Below are positions 18,465 through 27,536 of a stretch of 64,000 bases of DNA, piece by piece (position 1 is the first letter of the stretch; every line of letters begins with the position of its first letter). The notes beneath the pieces were generated by a model. The model was given only the letters and a program-made list of their open reading frames with translations, was not told the origin of the DNA and ran no database searches. The position numbers and the translations under genes were made by a program. Source of the stretch: Bacillota bacterium (lineage in GTDB: Bacteria; Bacillota; Clostridia; Lachnospirales; Lachnospiraceae); contig JAEZUM010000054.1 of assembly GCA_023421075.1 (NCBI GenBank), forward strand, positions 46,590 to 110,589. Direction: 5' to 3'.

Positions 18465-20180
18465 TTACAATCTTGTATCCCACATGCCAACAAAGGAATC
18501 CACCGGGTCTTTGCCCTTAAAATCACTTCTTCCAAGCATTTTATCAATAACCGCATCCACATTTACCTGTTTAAATTTATAGGCGTTAATATAGGTTCTG
18601 ATTCTCGGCACATCAATCAGATGATAAGGATTCGCAAAGGAGACAAAAATGGTCGGTATATCGGTCTGATAGTTGGGACAATTCGCTCCCATTGGTTGCG
18701 CCCATTCTATACGTACTACTGTCTGATTGCTCTTTGTGATCATATTGGCAACATATAATAGTAGGTCATATTTATCAAGCATATCCTGATATTTCGCTGT
18801 CCTTCCTTCCATACCCTGCTCCGGTTCAAACACATCAACCTTAAAGCCTTCCTTTTCTAATGCATCCTTCATAACCTGAGTTACATCTTCACCCCCTGCA
18901 TAACCAAGCGCATTCTCTCCGGAGGTGATCGGATATAACAGTACTCTTCGGTAATCCTCTACTTTCAGAGGTAACAAGCCTTGCTTATTCTTTACTAAGG
19001 TTACCGCATGATCGGCACAATCCAGTTCCAGATCCTTATGCTCCTTGCACCCGATGATTTCTCTTGCTTTGTTTATATCCGGAATCAAGGTGCCGTCTGC
19101 TTTCTTCTGAGGGAGCTTAAGAGCTGCTTTTAGTCCAAGAATTCGAAGCACTGCTTCATCCAATCGCTGTGGAGTGATTGTATTATCCTCCACACCCGCT
19201 TTCATATATCCATAATCTTCTTCCAGGTTCTTTGTAAATAGGAACATATCGCAGCCTGCAGCAATCGTATAAGGAACTGCCTTTTTACGGCTCATCGGAA
19301 TACACATTCCGGCCATAGTGGTTGCATCGGTTACGATCATGCCGTTAAATCCCAATTTGTCTCTCAACAGTCCATTGACCAATTCCGGTGCCAGAGTTGC
19401 AGGCATAATATCCTCATCTTTAATGCCGGGACATAACCGTTTGCTATAAGCAGGTTGCATAATATGACCCACCATAACCGTCATGGCACCCTCTTCGATA
19501 CAGGCCTTATAGGCCTCTCCGAAGGTTGCATCCCATTCTTCACAGGATAAGGTATTGACACTGGTAACCAGGTGCTGGTCTCTTTCATCCACGCCATCTC
19601 CCGGAAAATGCTTGATGGATACAGCCATCCCTTGTTCTTGACATGCTTTCGTATATGCTACACCACAATCCTTCACCAGCTTATCATCGGAACCAAATAA
19701 TCTGGTCGCCATGATCGGATTACGGAAATTCTTATCGATATCAATAACCGGTGCAAAGGCCCAATTGGCTCCTATCGCACTTCCTTCACGCCCGCATACA
19801 TAACCCAGCTTTCCGGCAAATTCCGGATTACCCGTTGCACCGATCTGCATATTGGGTCCGATGTTTGTCCCTTCCTTAATCAGACCGTCACCACCTGCCT
19901 CAAAATTCGCCGCAATAAGAAGCGGAATTTGGGAATTCTCCTGCAAACATCTGATTGTTCCGCTGATTTCCTCCAGTGGCATTGGTCTTCCCATACAACC
20001 ACCGATTTTGTACTTCTCTACAAATGGCTTCAACACTTCCTCAGAACTGTCATATGCAATTAAGCAAAACAGCTGACCGATTTTTTCCTCGGTGGACATA
20101 TTCTCCAGCGTGTTCTTAACCCAAGCGATTCCTTCCTTGTCTAAATTGAACGGTTTTTTCTCCAATAACTTATAATCCAT
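18465..20180 (-). CDS. Glycoside hydrolase family 3, NagZ-like
   Basis: A 571-residue cytoplasmic hydrolase. The GH3 TIM barrel carries KHFPGDGVDERDQH, with the Asp-x-His arrangement of the N-acetylhexosaminidase (NagZ) branch, and nucleophile context GMIVTDATTMAGM. A second alpha/beta domain (about 385-565) follows, as in the two-domain NagZ/YbbD group. Members act as retaining hexosaminidases or as phosphorylases. An ATG at 20237 adds 19 unlikely residues; ATG 20180 has GGAGGG seven bases upstream and is preferred. Neighbouring pgmB makes a disaccharide hydrolase or phosphorylase role attractive, but the substrate is unknown. Confidence 0.87.
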   Translation of the reverse strand: MDYKLLEKKPFNLDKEGIAWVKNTLENMSTEEKIGQLFCLIAYDSSEEVLKPFVEKYKIGGCMGRPMPLEEISGTIRCLQENSQIPLLIAANFEAGGDGLIKEGTNIGPNMQIGATGNPEFAGKLGYVCGREGSAIGANWAFAPVIDIDKNFRNPIMATRLFGSDDKLVKDCGVAYTKACQEQGMAVSIKHFPGDGVDERDQHLVTSVNTLSCEEWDATFGEAYKACIEEGAMTVMVGHIMQPAYSKRLCPGIKDEDIMPATLAPELVNGLLRDKLGFNGMIVTDATTMAGMCIPMSRKKAVPYTIAAGCDMFLFTKNLEEDYGYMKAGVEDNTITPQRLDEAVLRILGLKAALKLPQKKADGTLIPDINKAREIIGCKEHKDLELDCADHAVTLVKNKQGLLPLKVEDYRRVLLYPITSGENALGYAGGEDVTQVMKDALEKEGFKVDVFEPEQGMEGRTAKYQDMLDKYDLLLYVANMITKSNQTVVRIEWAQPMGANCPNYQTDIPTIFVSFANPYHLIDVPRIRTYINAYKFKQVNVDAVIDKMLGRSDFKGKDPVDSFVGMWDTRL

Positions 20181-20269
20181 AATAACACCCTCCGTCTGCC
20201 ATTTTTGGCGGTAATTTAAAATACTTAAGTAACTCATTAAGCAATTCTTTCATTATTTGAAATGCTTTT

Positions 20270-20929
20270 TTATGAACTTAGTTGTGAAATCAGATCTTCC
20301 ATATGGATATCCTTTAAGCCCGGTATACAAAGCTCTGCATTCGGGAGATTTTCCGGGGTGCCTATTCCAACCGCCTTCATACCTCCGTTATGTGCAGCCT
20401 CCACCCCAGCCACAGCATCTTCAAATACAATACATTCCTTTGCGTGAAGGTTTAATTCCTTCGCACCTAATAAGAATACCTCCGGATCCGGCTTCGCCTT
20501 TTCTACCTTAGTACCGTCTATAATTGAATCAAAGAATGTCAATAGATTTAACTTCGATAAGATCAGATTCGCATTCTTACTGGCCGAGCCCAAAGCTATC
20601 TTATATCCTTTGCTTCTTGCGTCCTGCAGAAACTTCTTAACTCCAGGTAGTACCTCTTCTTCCTTTAATCGATAGATATACTCCAGATAGGCATCATTCT
20701 TTTTACTGCAATATTTTTCTTTTTCTTCCTCGGACATTGATTGATTACCGATTTCCAGGATGATCTCCAGCGATTTCAACCTGCTCACACCCTTTAAACG
20801 CTCATTATCTTTTTCTGTAAATACAATATTAAGCTCATCGGCCAAATCCTTCCATGCAAGATAATGGTATTTGGCTGTATCGACAATCACACCATCCAAA
20901 TCAAAAATTAATCCTTTCACCTGATTCAT
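20270..20929 (-). CDS. pgmB: Beta-phosphoglucomutase (HAD superfamily)
   Basis: Interconverts beta-glucose-1-phosphate and glucose-6-phosphate. Family signatures are intact: GLIFDLDGVIVDT with nucleophile Asp and acid/base Asp, the cap-domain RLKGVSR motif, LGSASKNA, KAKPDPEVFLLGAKEL and FEDAVAGVEAA. A TTG six bases upstream is in frame, but ATG 20929 sits six bases after GGAGGG and is the better start (219 residues). Beta-PGM normally follows an inverting disaccharide phosphorylase; here the next gene is GH3, which makes the source of beta-G1P an open question. Confidence 0.9.
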   Translation of the reverse strand: MNQVKGLIFDLDGVIVDTAKYHYLAWKDLADELNIVFTEKDNERLKGVSRLKSLEIILEIGNQSMSEEEKEKYCSKKNDAYLEYIYRLKEEEVLPGVKKFLQDARSKGYKIALGSASKNANLILSKLNLLTFFDSIIDGTKVEKAKPDPEVFLLGAKELNLHAKECIVFEDAVAGVEAAHNGGMKAVGIGTPENLPNAELCIPGLKDIHMEDLISQLSS

Positions 20930-20970
20930 TCGCAACCCTCCTTCTGCCTTTTATCATATGTTATATCAAC

Positions 20971-20999
20971 ATTCTACATATGATGCTCCATTTTTACAA
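20971..20999 (-). promoter_or_regulatory. Promoter of pgmB-GH3-MFS cluster
   Basis: Minus-strand TTGTAA and TAGAAT, 17 bases apart, about 40 bases upstream of pgmB. Confidence 0.5.
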
Positions 21000-21093
21000 C
21001 TTCATAACCGTAGTATTTATGTACATATTTCTGCTATTTTCTTATCCACGCTATTATTACAGAAATAAAAATCTAAAAATATTGCAGTTACAC

Positions 21094-21122
21094 TTGTTGT
21101 ATCTTTTTTGATATGTTATATT
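21094..21122 (+). promoter_or_regulatory. Promoter of the AraC-GH39 gene
   Basis: TTGTTG and an extended -10 TGTTATATT, 17 bases apart, in the divergent intergenic region facing the pgmB promoter about 95 bases away. Confidence 0.5.
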
Positions 21123-21194
21123 AGGCTATAGCTAATGACTTTTAAGATAGGCTACGATGTTGTATCTACCATCAGATGATCAGGAGGAGGCTCT

Positions 21195-23708
21195 ATGGAC
21201 AGTATCCATGAGATTATAGAATATAGCAAAGACCTTCCGTTGAAGCTCTTCTGCCAGCGGATAGGCAGTGTGCAACGGCATTGGCACAGAAGCATCGAGC
21301 TGCTTTTGGTGTTATCCGGTGATCTGGATATTTGGTTAGAAAATGAGCATTTTAAGCTAAAGGAAAATGATCTGATTTTGATCAATTCGAATCAGGTTCA
21401 TGAAACCTATAGTGAAGACTGTGTGTTGCTTGCATTACAGATTCGTCTTTCGATGTTTCCCATGGAATGGCTCAATCCGGAAACTGCATTTTTCTCCTGT
21501 AACTCCAGCATCCAGGGAGACAACAAACATTTCGATGATATCCGTAGTCTAATGGCACAATTAATCCAACAGTATTCCAGTACCTCAGAGTATGCTCAGT
21601 TGATCAGCTATTCTCATGCCTGTAAATTAATGCATGAGCTGTTACTATATTTTAAAACCGAGCAGCCTGCCGTTGTTCGTTCCAAAAAGCAGCTCGAACA
21701 TTTATATAACATAATCGATTATATCGATAAGAACTATACAAGACAAATCTCGCTAAACGATATTGCCGCGCAGGAATATCTTTCTGCGTCCTATCTGTCG
21801 CACTTTTTTGAGAAACACATGAAGATCTCTATCTCAAACTATCTGACTCAAATCAGAATTAAGCACTCGATCCGTTATCTTCTGTATACGGATCATTCCA
21901 TTGAGATGATAGCAGAAAACTGTGGCTTCTCCTCACCCAGAGCCTTTGCTACTCTTTTCAAAAAGCAGTATCATATGCTGCCCAGTCAATACCGCAAAGA
22001 AAAAAAATCCGGAAACATTCCGGATGTGATCGAAAAGAACCAAAGCAGCAATTACCTTAATATAGAAAAATATAATATCTTCGGGAAGCTTGCTACTTAT
22101 TTGAATACAACCGAGACTACCGATACAATGATTACAAAGAATATTAGACAGGAAATCGGTTCAGTAAGTGTCAAGTCTACAAAACCTTTTACGAATAATA
22201 GTTTGAATTTTTGCTCAGTAGGTCGTGCAAAGGAGATTTTATATCGAAACATTCAAGAAATGCTGACCACACAACAGGAGGAAATCGGCTTTCGTTATAT
22301 CAAATTTCATGGCATCTTCGATGATGCTTTAATGGTATACCGGGAGAATTCTGTTGGAGAGCCTATATTGAATTTCAACATACTGGATGAAATACTTGAT
22401 TTTTTACTAAGCATCGAGCTTCGTCCCTTGGTCCAATTTTCATTTATGCCAAAAGCGCTGGCGAAAACGCCGGAGAATGATTTTTATGCCAATCCATTTA
22501 TCATGAGCGAACCCAAGGAGGATACCAAATGGGAGTTCCTTGTAACCGAGTTCACACGCCATGTCATCAATAGATACGGTCTGACAGAGGTCTCCAGGTG
22601 GATCTTTACCTTCTGGAATGAGACTCTATCCCATCTGCCTTTTGATTTTAAGAGTCCTGAGACTTCTTTAAAATTATATGCGATTACGCGAAATGCGGTA
22701 AAAAGTGTTCATCCCAATCTTTCCTTTGCAAATACCGCATATATAAACTATACCGTAACAAATGACAATATAAAGTTTATCTTCGATTATTTTAACCGCA
22801 ATGACTGTATGCCGGATGTTTATCTGTTCCATTACTATCCGACGTCTGATTCAACTTCTGTTGATTTCACAAATCAGAAAATGAATTTCATGGAGCACTT
22901 GGCAGATGACCACAAGAAGCTGTTTCGAGATGCTGATTCGTTCGGAGTATACCTGGATAAGCTAAATCAGTTACTTCCCGAACGATCCGCGAAACCTCTG
23001 TATATAACCGAATGGAATCTCAGCTCATCACACCGGGAGTGGCTCAATGACACCTGCTTTGCGGGCACCTACTTTATTCGGAATATTCTGAATAATTACG
23101 ATAAAGCTGACAGCTTCTGTCATTGGTCTCTATCCGACTGGATTGAAGAGCTTCCTTTCCCTACGGAATTATTTCATGGTGGAGTCGGTCATTTTACCAA
23201 AAATGGAATAAAAAAACCCTCCTACTATTCCTATCTTTTTCTATCGAAGCTAAAGCAGGAATTGGTGCAATGCGGAGAAGGTTACTTTATTACCAAAGAA
23301 ACAGGTAATGATAATTACAGTATCATTCTATATAATTACTTTCATTTTTCTGAGCTGTATAGTAAGAGTATAAACTTTAACATCTCCTTTACCGATCGAT
23401 ATCACGTATTTTCCAATACAACAGCCAAGGATTTTTCCTTCTCATTAGTAGATCTTACCAATGGTGAATATAGGATGACCGAGGAAATCGTGAATCGAAG
23501 CTATGGAAGCTGCTTCGATAAATGGGTTGAAATGGGGGCTATCGCACTCGATAACCCCCATGAAGTAAATGTATTAAAAAATTTATCCAATCCTCTTCTT
23601 AAGAAAACTTATTACCAGGTAACAGACCAGACTCTGGATTATAATGCTACTCTGGAACCTCACGAATTCAGGCTTATCCGGATAGACCGAAAGGACGGAA
23701 TAAACTAA
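21195..23708 (+). CDS. AraC-type regulator fused to a GH39-like domain
   Basis: An 837-residue fusion. Residues 1-105 form a cupin-like sensor (HWHRSIELLLVLSGDLDIW); 165-268 are an AraC DNA-binding domain (LNDIAAQEYLSASYLSHFF, then AENCGFSSPRAFATLFKKQY). Residues 340-835 resemble glycoside hydrolase family 39 (beta-xylosidase XynB). The putative acid/base E476 in FTFWNE and nucleophile E606 in YITEWN are both kept, so activity is possible, although a ligand-sensing role is equally plausible. No signal peptide. It is divergent from the GH3/pgmB/MFS cluster, its likely target. The stop overlaps the DUF1576 stop on the other strand. Confidence 0.9.
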   Translation: MDSIHEIIEYSKDLPLKLFCQRIGSVQRHWHRSIELLLVLSGDLDIWLENEHFKLKENDLILINSNQVHETYSEDCVLLALQIRLSMFPMEWLNPETAFFSCNSSIQGDNKHFDDIRSLMAQLIQQYSSTSEYAQLISYSHACKLMHELLLYFKTEQPAVVRSKKQLEHLYNIIDYIDKNYTRQISLNDIAAQEYLSASYLSHFFEKHMKISISNYLTQIRIKHSIRYLLYTDHSIEMIAENCGFSSPRAFATLFKKQYHMLPSQYRKEKKSGNIPDVIEKNQSSNYLNIEKYNIFGKLATYLNTTETTDTMITKNIRQEIGSVSVKSTKPFTNNSLNFCSVGRAKEILYRNIQEMLTTQQEEIGFRYIKFHGIFDDALMVYRENSVGEPILNFNILDEILDFLLSIELRPLVQFSFMPKALAKTPENDFYANPFIMSEPKEDTKWEFLVTEFTRHVINRYGLTEVSRWIFTFWNETLSHLPFDFKSPETSLKLYAITRNAVKSVHPNLSFANTAYINYTVTNDNIKFIFDYFNRNDCMPDVYLFHYYPTSDSTSVDFTNQKMNFMEHLADDHKKLFRDADSFGVYLDKLNQLLPERSAKPLYITEWNLSSSHREWLNDTCFAGTYFIRNILNNYDKADSFCHWSLSDWIEELPFPTELFHGGVGHFTKNGIKKPSYYSYLFLSKLKQELVQCGEGYFITKETGNDNYSIILYNYFHFSELYSKSINFNISFTDRYHVFSNTTAKDFSFSLVDLTNGEYRMTEEIVNRSYGSCFDKWVEMGAIALDNPHEVNVLKNLSNPLLKKTYYQVTDQTLDYNATLEPHEFRLIRIDRKDGIN
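22000..22025 (-). terminator. Antisense terminator-like hairpin inside the AraC-GH39 linker
   Basis: ATCCGGAA (22007-22014) and TTCCGGAT (22018-22025) form a perfect eight-pair stem with loop ACA. Read on the minus strand it is followed by TTTTTTTT. It falls exactly in the linker codons (residues 268-277) joining the regulator and hydrolase halves. Confidence 0.5.
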
Positions 23709-25030
23709 CTACTCTGCTCGGTTGGTTTCTCTTTTCTCGGTCGGAAGGCCTCAATAATCGGAATCATAACTGCAGCAACAATACCTGCCGAGAAGCCAGT
23801 ATTATACAGATTCATTCCTCCATGCAGAATCCCCGAGTTGAGTACTACGGAGGAATTGATAAATCCGGCGATCACACCATAGATCCAACCGTAATGTCCT
23901 CCAATCGGAGCTAAACCGGTACCAAATAACGCTGCTAACAAGATAGGTGGATCGTTGATACTCCACACCTTTGTAATGCTTCCTATATATACACCCAGGA
24001 ATATGGGCAATATATTCTTAATGTGCTTGCCGTAAGCACCGAAGCACATTACTGTCAGAATTCCACCCATGGTCGGTCCGTTGAGTGAGCCTCCGACAAT
24101 GAGTACATACAAGGTTGCCGCCAGACCATTTAGACCCATATTGAAAAGAGATGAACCAAAATCCTCCATAAGGACAAAATCGCTTCTAGCAATTCCCGAA
24201 TACGTAAACAGCTTAAAAATAGGTTGAATGGTTCTTCCATTGAGAAGGAAGCCCAATAGTAGCATAGAAAGCATGATGCAGGAAAGCAAAATTCCAAACA
24301 GTACATTATTGCCTTCACTCCAAATTAATTGGCTATAGGATACGAAACCATAAGAACGAAAGATAGATACATAAATTGTACCCAGTAATCCTGCCGTGAA
24401 GCCGACATTGTATAGATTAAACCCTTTGTGAACATTGAACAGATAGGCTGATAAGGGTGGAAGTAAAAGCCCGATGCTTATGCCTACTACAATTCCAATA
24501 ATAATTCGATACGGCATCGCAAGTTCGATACCAAAGAAAAGCTCTGATATGATTGGTGCCAGACTGGTTCCAAAAAATGCAGTATGTATATGCTTTGCAA
24601 GCTTTTCTTTCTTGATAACCGCATAAATAACAACACCAAGAATAATCAACCAAATATTAAAAATATTCTTTCCAAATAAAGCAAAACCGCCCATCAGATA
24701 GATCGCAGCAATCGAATTTCCACTGAGCTCCACCTTTAAGAGATAAAGTATAGCAATGGTAAGCAGCATGATAATACCGGCATTGATAAAAGCTGCCCCA
24801 ATACCACCAATCTCTACATAGTCCGTAATCAAACAATCCGGTTCAATTATAATTCGGTAAAGTCCTTGTATAATCTCCTTCGGTGTATCAATCACAAATC
24901 CAAAAGCTACAAATAACAGTGAGTAAATAGTGAAAATACCATACTTCAATTGATTCGTTACTGTCGGTATATTCTTTTGCATTGAAAGTACTTGTTCCTG
25001 AACAATATGCTCTCTTTGTTTTTTACCCAT
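23705..25030 (-). CDS. DUF1576-type multi-spanning membrane protein
   Basis: A 441-residue hydrophobic protein with roughly ten or more spans. From memory it matches the DUF1576 family of Firmicutes, function unknown. An internal duplication is visible: GFNLYNVGFTAGLLGTIYVS in the first half and MNLYNTGFSAGIVAAVMIPI near the C terminus, the kind of two-fold repeat seen in channels and transporters. Its stop (TAG on minus, 23705-23707) overlaps the stop of the convergent AraC-GH39 gene. The upstream gap has an extended -10 TGTTATAAT (25105-25110). Confidence 0.85.
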   Translation of the reverse strand: MGKKQREHIVQEQVLSMQKNIPTVTNQLKYGIFTIYSLLFVAFGFVIDTPKEIIQGLYRIIIEPDCLITDYVEIGGIGAAFINAGIIMLLTIAILYLLKVELSGNSIAAIYLMGGFALFGKNIFNIWLIILGVVIYAVIKKEKLAKHIHTAFFGTSLAPIISELFFGIELAMPYRIIIGIVVGISIGLLLPPLSAYLFNVHKGFNLYNVGFTAGLLGTIYVSIFRSYGFVSYSQLIWSEGNNVLFGILLSCIMLSMLLLGFLLNGRTIQPIFKLFTYSGIARSDFVLMEDFGSSLFNMGLNGLAATLYVLIVGGSLNGPTMGGILTVMCFGAYGKHIKNILPIFLGVYIGSITKVWSINDPPILLAALFGTGLAPIGGHYGWIYGVIAGFINSSVVLNSGILHGGMNLYNTGFSAGIVAAVMIPIIEAFRPRKEKPTEQSS

Positions 25031-25135
25031 AGACTCTCCTATTCATTGTTGAATTGATGTTTACCCTAAACCCTCCAAGCCATAATTCTAGATTGTTTAA
25101 TCTAATTATAACATACTTTACCTCTTAGGAGCAAC

Positions 25136-25175
25136 AAAAAGTGCTGCAATACGAATAACGGTATTGCAGCACTTC
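25136..25175 (-). terminator. Terminator of the PTS operon
   Basis: AGTGCTGCAATAC (25140-25152) pairs perfectly with GTATTGCAGCACT (25161-25173). On the minus strand a T-run TTTTTG follows the stem. Confidence 0.9.
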
Positions 25176-25248
25176 TGTGCTATTATATAGCATTCTTCTC
25201 TCAATTGGGAACAAATTATCTATAATAGAAAAAAGTTGAACGATGAAA

Positions 25249-26679
25249 TTATAACATCTTCTTAAGCTCGTCAGCTACAAATTGAACCTGAGTTCCGATA
25301 ACAACCTGTACACTGGTCTTGCTCGGTCTGATTACACCAGCAACGCCTGCTTCTTTAATCTTCTTTTCATTCACTGCAGTATAATCCTTAACCTCAATAC
25401 GAAGTCTGGTTACACAATTATCAACGGATGCAATATTAACTTTTCCGCCAAGTCCTTCTAATACCTTAGCTGCAACTGCTGTAAAGTCATTATTGGAAAG
25501 CGTTGCACGCATCTCTTCTTCGTTATCCTCTTCATCTTCTCTTCCGGGTGTCTTCAAATTGAACGCAGTGATCATCAAACGGAAGATTGCATAGTAAACA
25601 ACGAAGAATACCAAGCCGATGGGGATTAATAACCAAGGATTCTGAGCCATCGGTGCCTTAAGACTTAATACAAAGTCAATTAAGCCGGCGCTGAACTGGA
25701 AGCCTGCTCTTGCCGGTAATAAAGCGACGATAAAACAGGAAATACCGGTTAAAAGCGCATGTACTAAATAAAGTGCAGGAGCAAGGAACATAAAGGAGAA
25801 TTCCAGGGGCTCTGTTACACCTGTTAAGAAGGAACAGAGTGCTGCTGCCATAAGTAAGGATGCTGCGATCTTCTTTCTCTTCGTCTTAGCGGTATGATAC
25901 ATTGCAAGTGCTGCACCGGGCAGACCGAACATCATTACCGGGAAGAAACCTGACATGTACATACCGGTCTCACCTAAGGTTCCTTCTCCTGACCAGAAAT
26001 TACCTAAGTCATTAATACCTGCAAGGTCAAACCAGAATACATTATTAAGTGCATGGTGAAGACCGGTAGGGATTAACAAACGGTTTGCAAAGCCATAGAT
26101 ACCTGCTCCTAAAGCACCGCTACCGATAATCGCTTTACCGAAGGAAACCAATGCGCCATACAGGAAGGGCCAAACAAAGAATAAAACTAAACTTGCTACT
26201 ACAGTCACACCTGCTGTAACAATCGCTACGCATCGCTTACCACTGAAGAATGCCAATGCTGTCGGTAGTTTGACACCCTTAAAGCGGTTATAGCAGGTAG
26301 CTCCGATTAAACCGGAAATAATACCGATAAATACATTTTCAATCTTACCAAAAGCCATGTCTGCTTCCGCGCCGGTAAACATTGCTACCGCTCCGCTAGA
26401 CAGTAAGGTTGTGAACATCAGCCAGGATACAAGACCTGCAAGTCCGGCTGTACCATCGTTGTCATCGGACATACCGACTGCAACACCAAGTGCAAATAAG
26501 ATCGCAATGTGATCCAGGATCGCTGCACCTGCCTTGATTAAGAACGCTGCTGCTACATTGTTGGCACCCCAACCGGTCGGGTCAATGTAATAGCCAATAC
26601 CCATCATGATACCTGCAACAGGCAAACATGCCACCGGCAGCATCAAAGATTTTCCCAGTCTTTGTAAAAATTTCATCAT
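25249..26679 (-). CDS. PTS permease EIICB, glucose/N-acetylglucosamine type
   Basis: Membrane transporter that phosphorylates its sugar during uptake. The EIIC domain (about residues 1-365) starts LQRLGKSLMLPVACLPVAGIM and contains PTGLHHALNNVFWFDL and GVTEPLEFSFMFLAP, diagnostic of the glucose/GlcNAc family. The C-terminal EIIB domain (about 395-476) carries phospho-Cys C422 in DNCVTRLR. The EIIA partner is encoded separately in the same operon. Within the family it looks closer to NagE than to PtsG, so GlcNAc or glucose is likely. AAAGGAGGAG precedes the ATG. Confidence 0.92.
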   Translation of the reverse strand: MMKFLQRLGKSLMLPVACLPVAGIMMGIGYYIDPTGWGANNVAAAFLIKAGAAILDHIAILFALGVAVGMSDDNDGTAGLAGLVSWLMFTTLLSSGAVAMFTGAEADMAFGKIENVFIGIISGLIGATCYNRFKGVKLPTALAFFSGKRCVAIVTAGVTVVASLVLFFVWPFLYGALVSFGKAIIGSGALGAGIYGFANRLLIPTGLHHALNNVFWFDLAGINDLGNFWSGEGTLGETGMYMSGFFPVMMFGLPGAALAMYHTAKTKRKKIAASLLMAAALCSFLTGVTEPLEFSFMFLAPALYLVHALLTGISCFIVALLPARAGFQFSAGLIDFVLSLKAPMAQNPWLLIPIGLVFFVVYYAIFRLMITAFNLKTPGREDEEDNEEEMRATLSNNDFTAVAAKVLEGLGGKVNIASVDNCVTRLRIEVKDYTAVNEKKIKEAGVAGVIRPSKTSVQVVIGTQVQFVADELKKML

Positions 26680-26727
26680 ATAGTCTACTCCTCCTTTAAT
26701 TTTGCTGTTCTACAGCAATAATTTATT

Positions 26728-26985
26728 TTATAAATTTTCTTTTAGAAAATTTTCTACTGTTTCCGAAGCTTCCGCCTCGTCAGAGCCTTCGATGATAAAA
26801 GTAACTTCTTCCCCATTTTTCACTCCAAGAGCCATAATTCCTATGATACTCTTCGCATTACTTTCCATCGTACCCTTCTTTATCGTAATGTTACTATCGA
26901 ATCCGGTAACCGTTTTCACCAGTAGTCCAGCCGGTCTTGCATGAAAGCCGATCTCATCCGTAACTACATATCTGATTTCCTTCAT
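26728..26985 (-). CDS. ptsH: HPr-family phosphocarrier protein
   Basis: An 85-residue phosphocarrier. Phospho-His H15 is in GFHARPAG, and the regulatory serine S46 is in NAKSIIGIM, so it can in principle be phosphorylated by both Enzyme I and HPr kinase. ATG 26985 follows AAAGGAGG with eight bases spacing; an upstream ATG at 27009 lacks a ribosome binding site. Placed inside a sugar-specific PTS operon, not beside ptsI; whether it is the general or a dedicated HPr cannot be told from the window. Confidence 0.92.
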   Translation of the reverse strand: MKEIRYVVTDEIGFHARPAGLLVKTVTGFDSNITIKKGTMESNAKSIIGIMALGVKNGEEVTFIIEGSDEAEASETVENFLKENL

Positions 26986-27024
26986 CCAGTCGTCCTCCTT
27001 TCGTGTCAAAGTTTCAGCCTCAGG

Positions 27025-27531
27025 TCATTTCTTCAAGGTCAGTATCTTATCCAATTCCTTTACACCACCGGTGTGCGGTATAAATTCTGAGTAATCAGCC
27101 GTGTTGCAGATAACCACCGGAGTAATCAGATCATAACCTGCTGCTTTAATCTTCTCCATATCGAATTCCAGTAGTAGCTCACCGGCCTTAACAATATCTC
27201 CGGTTTTCACATGTGCCTTAAAATTCTCTCCCTGAAGCTTAACGGTATCAAGGCCTACATGAATTAGTATCTCGACTCCCTGCTCCGACTTCAGACTGAT
27301 CGCATGCTTCGTCTCAAACAATAGTGAGACAGTGCCACCGACCGGCGCAACCACTCTGCCCCTGCTTGGCAGGATTGCCACTCCGTCACCAACAATCTTC
27401 TGTTGAAACACAGGATCATTCACTTGTGTAATCACATAGACGGTTCCCTCGATCGGTGCTTGTATCTCTATGCTCTTGTCTTTTCCAAATCCTAATTTCT
27501 CCATCCATGTATTTCGCATAATAATCTCCAT
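27025..27531 (-). CDS. PTS EIIA, glucose (Crr) type
   Basis: Transfers phosphate from HPr to EIIB. A 168-residue beta-sandwich of the EIIA-Glc family: API(E)GTV start, H76 in FETKHAISL and phospho-accepting H91 in ILIHVGLDTVKLQG. ATG 27531 lies five bases after the licT stop with AAGGA nine bases upstream; a second ATG at 27519 has GGAG six bases upstream, so either could be used. Translationally close to licT and HPr, completing an operon that encodes every sugar-specific PTS step. Confidence 0.92.
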   Translation of the reverse strand: MEIIMRNTWMEKLGFGKDKSIEIQAPIEGTVYVITQVNDPVFQQKIVGDGVAILPSRGRVVAPVGGTVSLLFETKHAISLKSEQGVEILIHVGLDTVKLQGENFKAHVKTGDIVKAGELLLEFDMEKIKAAGYDLITPVVICNTADYSEFIPHTGGVKELDKILTLKK

Positions 27532-27536
27532 TCTAT

